NCBI GenBank assembly: GCA_026826555.1
Contig: JAKSZT010021121.1
Span: 1,496,470 to 1,560,469 of the forward strand
Length of the DNA: 64,000 bases
Source of the DNA: Tolypeutes matacus
Taxonomy: Eukaryota; Chordata; Mammalia; Cingulata; Chlamyphoridae
Direction: 5' to 3'
The notes beneath the pieces were generated by a model. The model saw only the letters and a program-made list of their open reading frames with translations, searched no databases and was not told where the DNA came from. The position numbers were made by a program, and so were the translations under genes. How positions within the stretch are numbered: position 1 is the first letter of the stretch; the number at the start of each line of letters is the position of its first letter. Shown one piece after another: positions 23,701-35,700 of the stretch.

Positions 23701-26700
23701 TGAGCGGAAGACAGGATTTGAACCCAGCTCTGCCTGATGCTAAACCTGTACCACTCCTACCTCAGTGACGGGCTCTTTTCTGCCTTCACTGATGTTGTGT
23801 ACAAAATCTGTTAAAAAGTTCATCACACACTATTCCTGATCAGTACTCCTCAAAACTGACAAGATCTTCAAAAACAAAGAAAATCTGGGAAAGTGTCCCA
23901 GAGCCAAAAGAAGTCTAAGGAGACACAAAAACTAAATTTAGCACGGGATTTGGAATGGGATGCTGGAACAGAAAGAGGACTCAAGGTAAAAACTAAGTAA
24001 AAAAGTGAAAAAACGATGGACTTTAGTTAATAATAATGTAGCAATAACTTTCATTAAATTGTGACAATGTACCATACTAATGAAGTCTATTCACCATAGG
24101 GAAAACGTGTATTTGGAGGGGGAGAGGAAATGTGGAAACTTCCCATTCGACCTGCTCCATTTCTCTGTAAATCTAAAACTGTTCTAAATGTGCTCATTAC
24201 TTGCTTCTGAAAATGCCCACCAGAAAAACGGAAGATGGCTAGGGTTCTAGAAGCCTCCTTCACTGCTGTGCCCCAGGGGCATGCAGGGTGTGCTGAGGGA
24301 CCGGCTGAGGGACAGGCTCATGACGCACATTTTTCATGCGGGGATAACATGCAGGAGTGCTGGGTTCTCAGCCCCCAACCCAAGACTGCTTGCCAGAGAT
24401 GGAGATTGGGAGGGGGGACAAAAGGTACTTACACAGTGGCTGGCGGATACGGCACGAGGGGAACCGAGGGGACGTAGGCAAAGGCCGGAGAGGCTGGTGC
24501 TGGGGGCACGGCTGCCAGGTACCACAGCCCGGGGGGCGGCCGAGGCGGCGGCCCTGGCTGCTTGCTCCTCTGCTTGGGGCTGGCATTGGAAGTTGCGCTT
24601 CTTGTGGTGGCCTTTTCGGTCCCTGTCAGGGAAGGAACACCAGAGACAGAGTTAAAAATACTTGGGAACACTGAGCAGAGAGCAGGGGCTGCCCAGCCCC
24701 TCCCGTAAAGTGGGGAATGCCAGGCTGGGCAAGGCCTACCTGTGGGAAACACATCGTCTGCCCAGTTCACTCAGCCCCAGATGGGGGAGGGCAGCCACCC
24801 CAGCTAAAACTCACCCAGAGCCCTGAGCCCTGCTCAGGGAGAGCTGAGGGTCTGGATGAGAGAGAAACTGAGCATCGGATCCTACCAGAGGCGGCTGAGT
24901 CTGGGCCCTCCCCCTCTGCTGGGGGGCTGATTAACCGATGGCACACAGGACATCGCAGAGTATCAGTTGGAGGCGGTCCTAGCGGGTCCCTTGTGGTGGC
25001 ACCACCTGGGAAGGAGGAAGAGGTGACAAGAGAGGATTAAGTCTGAATCACTGGACTCTGGACCCACCAGGTCTCCTGCAACACTGGGCTTCCCACTGCA
25101 CCCGCTGTAGACGGCACAAGTCTAGGTGACAGCAACAATATCGATGAAAACCATGCCAGTGAGTAAGTCAGGTCTCTGCAAAGAGCATTCGTGCATTTTT
25201 TGTCCAATCCAACAAGCTACTGAGCCAGATATTACCATCATTCCCCCATTTACCAGATGGGGAGACTGAGGCTCTGAGAAGCTGAGTAATCTGCAACGTC
25301 TAGGAGCTGGGAAGGGGCAGAGACCCTCTGATTCCTAGCTCACACTCTCCTGACTGAAGCCCCCTATACCTGCCAGCAAGACGGTCCATTCCCCATGGGG
25401 AGTGGCCCAGAGCAGCCCCCAGGCACCAGTGGTGTCGTGTAGTCTGAAGGGAGCAAGAGGAGAGCGGGCACCATTGTATTCTCTGCACCCAAACCCAAGA
25501 CAACAGATCTGAGTGAGTTCCAGAGCTGGTCTACTTCTCCTCCTGTCCTCAGCTCAGCTGTCATCCCCTCCAGGAAGCCTTCCTGCACACCCAGGCTGAG
25601 CAGGGTAACTATCTAAGTGCTCCTCCCATCACCATCTCTTCTTTGTCCACCCGCTTCCCAGCTCTGATCTCCCTGTTCTGTCACTAGCTGCTTGGCTGAG
25701 AGTTCCTTGGGGGCAAGGAGCGTATATGGGTAGGTGCTGAGTAAATGTTCATTGACTGGATGGATGGATGGATGGAAAAGCCTCATGGGTCTCCAGCAAA
25801 GGCAGAGTGACATAGTGAAGAGCTGAGTTTAAATCCCAGCTCTGCCACTTGTAAAGGCTGTCACCTTGGCTAGTTAACCTCTCTAAGACTAAGTTACCTC
25901 ATCCATAAAATGGGCATCACAGTAGTATTTACTTCAGAGAATTGTGAGGATTACTGTATCTAAAACACTTAGCATGGCATCCGATACACAGTAAGGGCTT
26001 AATAAATAGCAGCTCCATCATCTTTATCATCACTGTTGGATGGGGCCTTAGTGATCATCTCCAATCTTTTCATTATGGACATGGAGCCTGAGGCCCAGAG
26101 AAGTTAAGGAATTTGCCTAAGATCACACAGCAAGCCACTGGCAGAAATGGAACCAGAACCCAATGTCCAGATTCTCAGGTTATTGCTCTGCCCACTATTC
26201 CTTGTTGCTGGGTTTGAGGGAGAGTGGGGGGAGAGGAAGGAAGGTAGAGGGGAAATAAGATTTATCACTCGCCAGTCCCCCTGTGCCTGGTATCCCTCTA
26301 CAGGCCCCTTCAGGGACTTCCTACATCACATCCATGCTTTCTTCATGTCAAGGTCAAAGAGAGTGGCTTCAAACAATAGCACCTGGAGCACAGGTGTGAT
26401 AGCAGGATGACCTGGCAGGGCTGAGAAGCCCAGAAAATATCCCAGACCCTCCCCCATCCCATACCCCACCACTGAGCTCAGGACAGGCCCCACTGCAGCC
26501 TTCCCTGGGACCAAGAAGCTGCACCTTGGCTGGCCTGGCCCAGAAGCCCAGGTGCCACCCCTTACCTGTGTCCTGGGTCTTAGCAGGCTGGCAGTGGGAA
26601 CAGGAAACTGTGCCACTGCCTCTCAGGACACGCTTGGGGAACAGAAGATGGTATTCTTGGCCTGGGGAAAGAAACCCAAACCATCTTTATCGGATGCAGA

Positions 26701-29700
26701 ACTGGGGAGGATTTTGGTATAATAATCTCTCCTCTACTTCAGTATTGTTTTAATAGTCTCTCACACACGGGTGTATACATATGTCATATATGTGCACAGC
26801 TGGACAGAAATAAGCATGTACATGCATATCCACATAAATACAGAAACACACACTTTCATTCATCTGTTTACTGTACACACTCCAGCCTCCTATGGCTTCA
26901 TCTCAGATCCTATTTAGGTCCCAGCTGCCTGGTTCTTGACATTTGGCAAACCCCAGCTAAGTAGGAATGTGAAAGGAAGCCAGGGAGAAAGGATCAGTAA
27001 TGATGAAGAGTGATCCGCCGTCCCCAGGCCCCGGCTTGTGGTTTGGATTTGAATGCTCAGGCTTGGGCTCAGTCGTTTCCTCCCTCATTCTGCTCCAAGC
27101 GTTGTCCAATGAGGATAATTATACTGCGGATTCCACAGGCTTGTACTCACTTCTCACTCCTCAGCCTCCACTGTCCCCTCTCTGCAGACGTATGTCCCAT
27201 AAGGGACAGGTCTCCTATTTCCTGCCTGGCCCCTGCACTTCGCCACAAGCCTGGCACCCAGGAAGCCCTGAAACCCACAGTGGCTCTGGTTTGGATGGAG
27301 CTGACGTTAACCACCCTCCCTCCAGGGTGGGTTACTGGAAGGAGACACGCCTCACTTACTGCCTGCCGTGGGTGGAGCTGCATCTCCTAAAAAGACACGT
27401 TCAAGTCCTCATCCCAGCCCCGTGAATGAGACCCGACTTGAAAAGAGGATCTTTGAAGGTTTCATTAGTTACATTGAGGCCAGAATGGAATTCGGGTGGC
27501 CCCAGTCCAATACGGTGGCCTTATGACAGACAGCAGGACACAGACGGGAAGGCCAAGGCTGGCCAGCACACCGCAGGAAGCTGGAAGCCAGGAAGGATTT
27601 TCCTCTGCAAGTTTCAGAGGGAGCAGGGCCCTCTTTACACCTTGATTTCAGGCTTCTGGCCCCTGGCCCGTGAGGCCATCCATTCCTGCTGTGGGCAGCC
27701 ACCCTGTGGGCAGTACTTGGTGGGGCGAGCCTGGGAAATAAGACACTATAATCACTTATTTGTTGTTTGTCTTCTCTGCCACGTGACTAGATTCAGCAAT
27801 GCAGGAACAACACCTAGGTTTTTTTTTTAATGTTAAGCACTTCAGTATCCTACTCTATGTTATCTTGTCTTGCCATGTCCCAGGTGCCTGGTTCCTAAGA
27901 CACACAGATCCTCTGGGAAGTCAGAATCAGAAGGTGAGCAAGCAATAAATGAGACAGGATGCCGCAGACAGCCCTGACAAGGAGTAGGCAGTTCCTGGAT
28001 CTCTTTATGACTGACTAGCTGAATGGGCAGTACTGGGGGCTCCCCCGGGGGGCAGGGACTGTGCCCCGTCATTGCAGCTGCCCCAGATCCCAGCAAGGGC
28101 CCTGGGGAAGGGGGGTGTAAGAAAGCGTTTGCTAGATGAACAGACAAACACACTGTGATCCGTGGAGGCAGTGCCCCCTGATGCTTATCGTGTCGCAGAA
28201 CACAGAGGACATGATGATATTTGAATGGCCCACGTGGTCAATGGAAGTGGGAGCTCATGACCCAGGAGACCACGCTGGAACCGCGCCCCTGACCCTGCCT
28301 CCCTCCTGCCTACCTGTGTGGGGGCCCTGGAAGGTGACCCTGTCTCGCCGCCCGGGGCTGGTCCCTCCTCTCATTCCACCCCGGGCTGTCTGAGCACCGT
28401 CCTCTGTGGCTCTGCTCTTCTCAGAGGAGAGCCGGGGGGAGGCCAGCTCAGGTTCGGAGGCTGCAGGGGAGAAAGGAGGGCATCATAGGGGGCAGGGGGT
28501 GGGCACAGCTCAGGGAGTTGTCATCTCATGAGTCCCGGCTCTGGGGCATTTCCATCCCAGACGTGTCCCTCGGAGTGGCCACTGCGCATGCAGAACCTGA
28601 CTGGGCGCCAAGCGCTATCTAGGCACCCGGCGTCCCTGCGTCCTGCACCTTCACAGCAATCCCATGGGGAGGATGCTGTTGCTACAGCACAGCGAGCTGT
28701 CCCTGTGACTGTCCAGAGCAGGTGAGGGGCCCGGAGGCACACTCACCCCTGTGACCAGGAAGGGGCAGAGCTGGGGGGGAGCCCTGGCCCGCCTCCAGGC
28801 CACGTTTCTTCAGGCTTCCCGGGCTTCGGGCTGTGTGTGCAGAATGTGGCTGATCTGAGTCCCTCTGCGGTAGCACCTTAGGGGAAGGGTGTGGACAAGG
28901 CCCTTAGCAGACAGCCCAGCACTGGTAGGAGGCTATTTTTAGAAGCGTGTTGTGCTCCAGAGCACTAAAATTGCTCAAAACAATCAAAAAAACCTTCTCC
29001 AGATTTCCCCTAGAAGAAGCTGCTGTGCTCCCTGGCTGCTGAGCTGACTCGCCCAGACGGTGGCCCCAGGAATCAGTCCTGGCAGGCTGCCACTTACTCA
29101 GGGACAGTCGGGGTACCTCCCGAGGCACCGAGGAGGACCTGGTTCGCCGCCTTCCTGCAGGCACGGCTTGCTCGGCGCCTCCAGGTTCAGTGGATAATCT
29201 CTCGGTGGATTTACTAGCAAAAAGGAAAGAAAATGTCACTCGATGAGTTTTAGGCAGACGTTAAAAAGATTATCAGCAAGAAGACCAACCTGTGGAAAAG
29301 TATCTAACAATGGGAGGAGAGTGTGGAAATCAAAACCAAAGACTCTGGAGTCAGGCTCACAGAAAATGGCTGGGAGCCTCTTTGACACTCAGTTTCTTCA
29401 TCTGTTAGATGGGGGTTATAGAGCAATTACTTCAGAGAGTGGTGGAGAAGATTAATGACAAAATGTCCATAAACACCTTAACCCAGTGCCTTTCCATAGA
29501 AAACTCTTAAAAAAAAAAAGTTGATTTTTTAATTCATCACCATAAATGAAGGATTACCAAAGGGGTGGATGAGAGGGTGAGCATTCAGGAATGTTCTAGC
29601 TCTTCAGTTGGGTGGGTTCAGGGATATTCATTGTACCATGTTTTACTATGAACTTATATGTTTAAATATTCTTTTATGTATCAAACATACCATAAAAAAT

Positions 29701-32700
29701 GTAAGAGTGAATTAATGAGTGAGTGAATGAGTGAGTGAGTGAATGAGTGGATGTGGCAGTGCCTGAGTCCACATGTCCAGGGAGAGTCAGAGGTTGGCCA
29801 AGTCTGTCGTCTGTGCCAGGGCACAGGGCAGGGAGTCTTGGGGTCACCTACCTGCCACAGTGGGAGCCCCAGGCGGCTGAGGAGTCCGCTGGCCGGGCCC
29901 GGGCCCGGGCAGGGCGGTCAGAGGAGCACACAGGGTGCTTCGGGCTGCCCCGGGGAGGCTGGTGCAGGCCGTCCTCCAGCCGCAGACGAAGCCGGGACAC
30001 CTCCTCCTGCAGCTCGCGGATGGCCTGGCTGGGGTGGGGGGTGGAGGCAGACACAAGAGCAGATGCACAGAGCACGGAGCTGAAGCCACCTCTGTCCCTC
30101 CCCGCAGCACAGGGCCCAACTCTGCCCTCACATGAGCCCACAACGTCCCCATGTCTGCTCTTCTGGCCACTCATCTTGACACCTCTCTGGGTTTGTGTCT
30201 CTGTTCACCAACAGAAGCCGTCTTTGAGGTTTACGCAGCCTAATGTGTGTGGCTTCTGAGAAGCGCCAGTGACTAATTCTCAGTACAGTGATGAGGATGA
30301 ATTCTGCCCTGCCTTGGCTGCTGGCTGCTCTCCCTTCCTGTACCTCTTACCTGTAGAAACCCTAACCATCTGCCCAGGCCATGTTCCGCCCTACCCTTGC
30401 TCAGCCTCTGCCTCCTGGGTTCCCCCAAAACATTCACTACAGTTGCTCAAGTCCAACCCTCCACTCCCTGCAGGACCAACAGGACCGGTGAGCCCCTGGA
30501 AGGCAGAGAGAAGGCCTGCCCCATCTTGTAAGCCCCGAGCCCCTGGGAAACATTACTGAACTGGTTTCTCAGGCTTCAAGGGACAGCAGAGTGATGGCTG
30601 TGCCTGGAGAGAGGACCAGGGGACAGAGCTTCCCATCACCAACTGAACAGCGTGGGCTGGGATGCAGGGTGCTATCTGCAAGGCTGCTGTAATCTCCGTG
30701 AGACCAGACACAGCTCAGCCTCTTATCTCCAAGGCTATCCACGAGCCCCTATCACCTCGAGCGTTATATACCGTTTGGATTTCTCTTTATTCTGTTTCTA
30801 TCCGTAGGCCTTGCTGGCACTGGGTGCAGATAACCCCACCCAGACACCCCTAGCAAATGCCGCTACACACTGAACGGTAGAGCCTGGGCTCGGCATGGCC
30901 GTCCTCCGGGCTGGTGTGGAGTCTACATCTCCTCCTTGGGCCAGCTTCTGGGGCAGGGGCTCCCTCTGGGTTAGGTCTTGCCTGGCCGTCCCTGTGCGTG
31001 TCTTGTGGCACCACCTCCCGCAAACATCAGCTCTCAGATGAATGTGCCCGAGGAGCCCGAGAGCCCTCTCTGGCTACGCCCCAGATTGGTGTGTGTCCAG
31101 GGGCAGTCGGTTCCCCTGGCAATCCCCTGGGAGACGCTTGTTGGGGTTTCTGAGGCAAACCGAGAGGGTGGTGGCTGCAGGAAAGCAAGAGCTCCTGTCC
31201 CCGGTTAACCCCTGAAAGGCCGGGGAGGCTCTGCGCCACCCTGCAGGCTGGAGGGAAGCTCTCCCAGCGTCACTGTCAGAGGTTGGAGCTCATTAGGCCT
31301 GGGACTTGGAACACCCTCTTGCATGTCATTTCCTCTCTCAGAGTTGTTTTTACCAAGAAGAGCTTGGTCTTCCTGACTTAACTCTTCAGTTACCAGGCAG
31401 CACTTAAAACTCATCTTTCCCTGCACACTGACACCCCTTCCTGGGTTTCCCATCTCCAATGAGGCATCAGCAGCCAAGTGGTGGGCCATCCAGAAATCTC
31501 ATGCTAGACTCATCTCCCCGGAACCCTCCCTAAAGTTAATCACCTACCACGCCCTTGGGCATGACCACGTAAACAGCTCTTTAAACGCACCCCCTCTCCC
31601 TCCCCACTGAACATTCCCTGGGGGGGTCAGACCATATCACAGCTCTGCTGGGTACAGCAGCCTTCCTGCAATCTCCCTGCCTCCATTCTCACCCCCACAG
31701 CAGCCAGAGAATGCTTTCTAAAACATGAGCTTGACCATGCCACCCCCTGCTCACAATCCCCCTCACTGTCCTCAGCATGAATCTTCTGGTCACCAAATAT
31801 TCCCTGAGCACCTTCTCCAAGCCCAGTCACCATCCAAACCTCTTTCTCTCCAGGCTCTCCCCAAAGTCTCTCCTGTCCACCTGGGCTTCACTGCTTACAG
31901 CCCATTACCCTCCCCCTGGAGGATCCAGCTACAAGGAGTCGTCTGGCTTCCCGTCCTCCTCGCTGGCCTGTGCACATGCTATTCTGCTTGCTGGAGATCT
32001 CTTCCATCTCTCTTCCTTCTGGTTGCCCAACTACCACTGCTCTTCTGGGAAGCCCTCCTCGAAGGCTCCATCTGGGTCAGTCCTCTAGATTTCCCAAACT
32101 ATGGGGCGCAGCGGCCTGCTTCTCTGTCCATCCTGCAAGACAGTGAGCCTCAGGAGACCAAAGACCATGTGTTGTCCACTATTTTATTCCCAGGGCCTGG
32201 CACACCAGAGGCAAATAAGCCTCTAATTCCTGTGCTGATGTCAGTGGGACTGCTAGGGTGGGCTTACTAAACTCAGACCAGGATGCCAAACGCCAGCAGC
32301 TGGCCACCACTTTGCTCATCGCCAAGACAGCAGCCCACAAAGGAGGCCTGACCAGTGCACTGCAGGACAGACACCCCGATCCCAACAAAGGCGTGTGATT
32401 TATTACTGGACTAAAGCAACTAAGAGGAGGCAAGAGGCTTGACCAAGCTATTTTCCCATTCTGTTGAACCCAACAAGGAACAGCTTTCTTAGCAGAAAAC
32501 TGCTTGGAGTAAACAAATCAGCAGTGGTGTCTCAGTTCATATAGTGCATGAACAAACTGCAGAAGACACATTCCTGGAAGTGTGGACCTATCTAGCAAGA
32601 GACACGGGTGGGAGTGGAGAGGTCTCAGCAGCAGAGGTGAACCTCCAGGTCATTTCCCACTGCCTGGAGAAGTGTCCTCAAGGTCTAGAGCAATGAGGTC

Positions 32701-35700
32701 TTGTAGAACAGCCCTGAGCTGGGAGGCAGGACACCAGGGTCCCTGCGGGAAGTGTGAGCTGGGCAAGCCCCTGCCTCCCTCCCGGCATAACAGTCCTCAA
32801 GGATCTGACTTACTCTCGCCCTGTCCTGTTGAGGAGGAGGCTGGGGGTCGTCTCTGTGGGCCCATCCGTCAGAGGGGCAGCTGCAGGGGCCCGGGTAGGG
32901 GGTGGGCTGATGGCCCTGCTGGGGAGGAGCTGTTCAGAAATCCGCTTGTGCCCCTTGAACTCCGAGCCAGGGTCTGCTATGGAGGCAGAGAGACACCAAA
33001 ATGAGATTATACAGAGAGGACCTCTGACCCTTGAACTTCTGTGGGCAGAGTGATGGGGACCAAGAGAAGGGGCTTGGCTGAGGTCACCAGTGAAGTCCTG
33101 ATGAGGCCAATGGCCCACCGAACTCAAACCAAAAGATCTAGGGAAGCGGATGTGGCTCAAGTGGTCGGGCTCCCGTTTACCATATGGGCGGCTCCAGGTT
33201 CGATTCCCGGGGCCTCCTGGTGAAGGCAAGCCGGCCCATACAGTGGGGTGAGCTGACGGCCTGTGTGGTAAGATGATGAAACAGGGGGAAACAAGCAGAC
33301 ACAGAAAAATGCAAAGCAAATGGACACAGCAAGCACAAGCAGCAAGGGGGAGATAAATAAATAAAAATAAAAACAAATCTTAAAAAAAAAAAAACAGAAG
33401 ATTTGGTTTTTGCTGGGAGCTTGGGGTATAAGATGGTGCTGCAGAGCTGTTTCTAACCAGAAGGCTCCCCTGCCTGCCCACCATTATGGCATCAAAGCCT
33501 CATCCTCACGACCTTTGCCTCCCCCCAAAGAGTTCATCACTTCCTGACTCGGGCTCCCCCAGACTCTGCCACGCGTCTCACCCTTGTCCTGGGACTGGCT
33601 TCGGCGCCTCCGCAGCCTTCTGAAATTGTGCCCCCACCCCCTCTGCATGTGTGTGCTCCTGGGGAGAAAGGCCATAACCTCAGCCTCTCAAACGGGGCAG
33701 TGGACAAACAAAGACTAAAAGCCACGACTCTGGCAGGAGTGTTAAAAACCATGAGCCGCGTTTCACTTTATAAAATATCTTGAAATAGCAAATTTGTGGA
33801 GACAGAAGATCAGAGGTTACCAGGGGTTAGGGGAAGAGGGGAAAGGGCAGGTTGTTGCTTGGTGGGTATAAAGTGTAAATTTCAGAAACTTTTAAATAAA
33901 ATTTAAAAAAGAAAGACAGAAAAAACAACAATGAGCCCTTGAAATACTACTCAGCAATAGCAAGGAATGAACTACTGAAATGCACCATCACCTCGAGCGA
34001 TCGCCACAGAACTATGCTGAGTGGGAAAAGCCAATCCCCAAAGGTGAAATACTGTGGGGCTCTGGCTATATAGCATTCTTGAAATGACAAAATAATAGAC
34101 ATGCAGAACAGATTCGTGGTCCCCACGAGTTAAGAAGAGGGTGAGGGCGAGAGGGAAGTAGGTAGGTGTGGCTGTAAAAGGGCAACAGGAGGGTTCTGGG
34201 TGGTGCTGGCTCCACTGGATCCACCTACCACTGGATCACCCACCACTGGATCTACCTACCATTGGATCCATCTACCACTGGATCCATCCACCACTGGATC
34301 TGCCCACCACTGGTCCTGCCCTCCACTGGATTACCCACCACTGGATCCACCTACCACTGGATCCACCAGTGGATCTCGGCCACCACTGTCCGTACCTGGT
34401 TGTGGCCCTGTGCTATAGATGTTTCCATTGAGGGAAACTGGGTAATGGGTACACAGGAGCTCTCTGAATTATTTCTGACAACACCATGCGAATCTACACA
34501 TCTCAAAATTTAAAAGTTTAAATAAAAATGTGTTTTAAAAAGATGAACCTTAAAAAGAGGGAAAGCTAATTTGTGGTTTTAGATGTCGAAACAGTGGTTA
34601 CCTTTGGGAAGGGTCTGGGGGGTTTCTGGGGATCTGACAATGTTGAGTTTCTTGGTCTGAGTGTGTTCACTGTGTGAAAACTCATTTATGCTCTTTTCTG
34701 TATGTTTGACTTCAACAAAAAGTTCACATATGTTTTTAAAAGATAAAAAAATGGGAATCAAAATGTGCACTATGGTCCATGGTTGGTAGTAATAGTCTGA
34801 TATTATCTCATAATCTGTAATAAATATTCCACCACTGTGGTGTTGGTGAAGGGGTGTTGTACAGGAATTCTACGCATGTGCATGCTTGTTTTGTAAGTTC
34901 ACGACCTCTGTAATAAAAATATATATTAAAAAAAATAGGGTGGGTTGGGGGAAAAATACACTAAATGTGAGATAGCGGCTATAGTTAGTAGTAATATTTT
35001 GACCATGCTCTTGCATAGTTTGTAACAAATATTTCACAACAATACAAAGTGTTGGTGTAGCAGTGATGCATGGGACCCCTGTATGATGTTATGCATGTTT
35101 ATTTTCTAAGTTCACAACTTTTACTATACACTCACTGTTTATTTAGGTACATGTATGAATGATACACTTCAATAAAAAATATTTTTTTTTTAAAAAGGGA
35201 ACCACATAGAGTTTATAGACATGGAAAGTATTCCTGATGCAATGGTTAGTGAAAAAAAAAAAGGAAGTTCCCAAACAATTGTGATATGATCCGATTTCTG
35301 CTTAAAATATATCAACACACATGGCTCACCACAGAAAAGAGCCCACAGGTTCTACACCAAAATGTCAGCAGTGGGGGCTTCCAGTGGATTGTTTTCTTTT
35401 ATTCACTGTTGTCTACCCTCCTCTCTGTGATTTCACATTTTCCTATAACTGATCTGTAGATTTCGTATCCTCCAAAGGGCAATATGATTTCTCAGTTGTT
35501 TGTGCTTTCACTCCATGACATCACGTTCCCCCAGGCTCCGGCCAACCCAGCCTCATCCACTCACCTGTCTCTGCCGCCAACAACTTTTCCACGCAGAATC
35601 TAGGTGCCTTCTGCCGGAGAGGACTGCTGGGGCCGGGGAGGTGCCTCTGGGCTCGGCTCCTGGGTGTGCTGGGCTCAACAGCTGTTCTGGGGACCGGAGG

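Noticed and set aside
34200..34431. Repetitive Thr/Gly/Pro-rich protein frames over the minisatellite
   Set aside because: All frames arise from the 15-16-bp repeat; unit lengths vary between 15 and 16, so no constant frame is kept.
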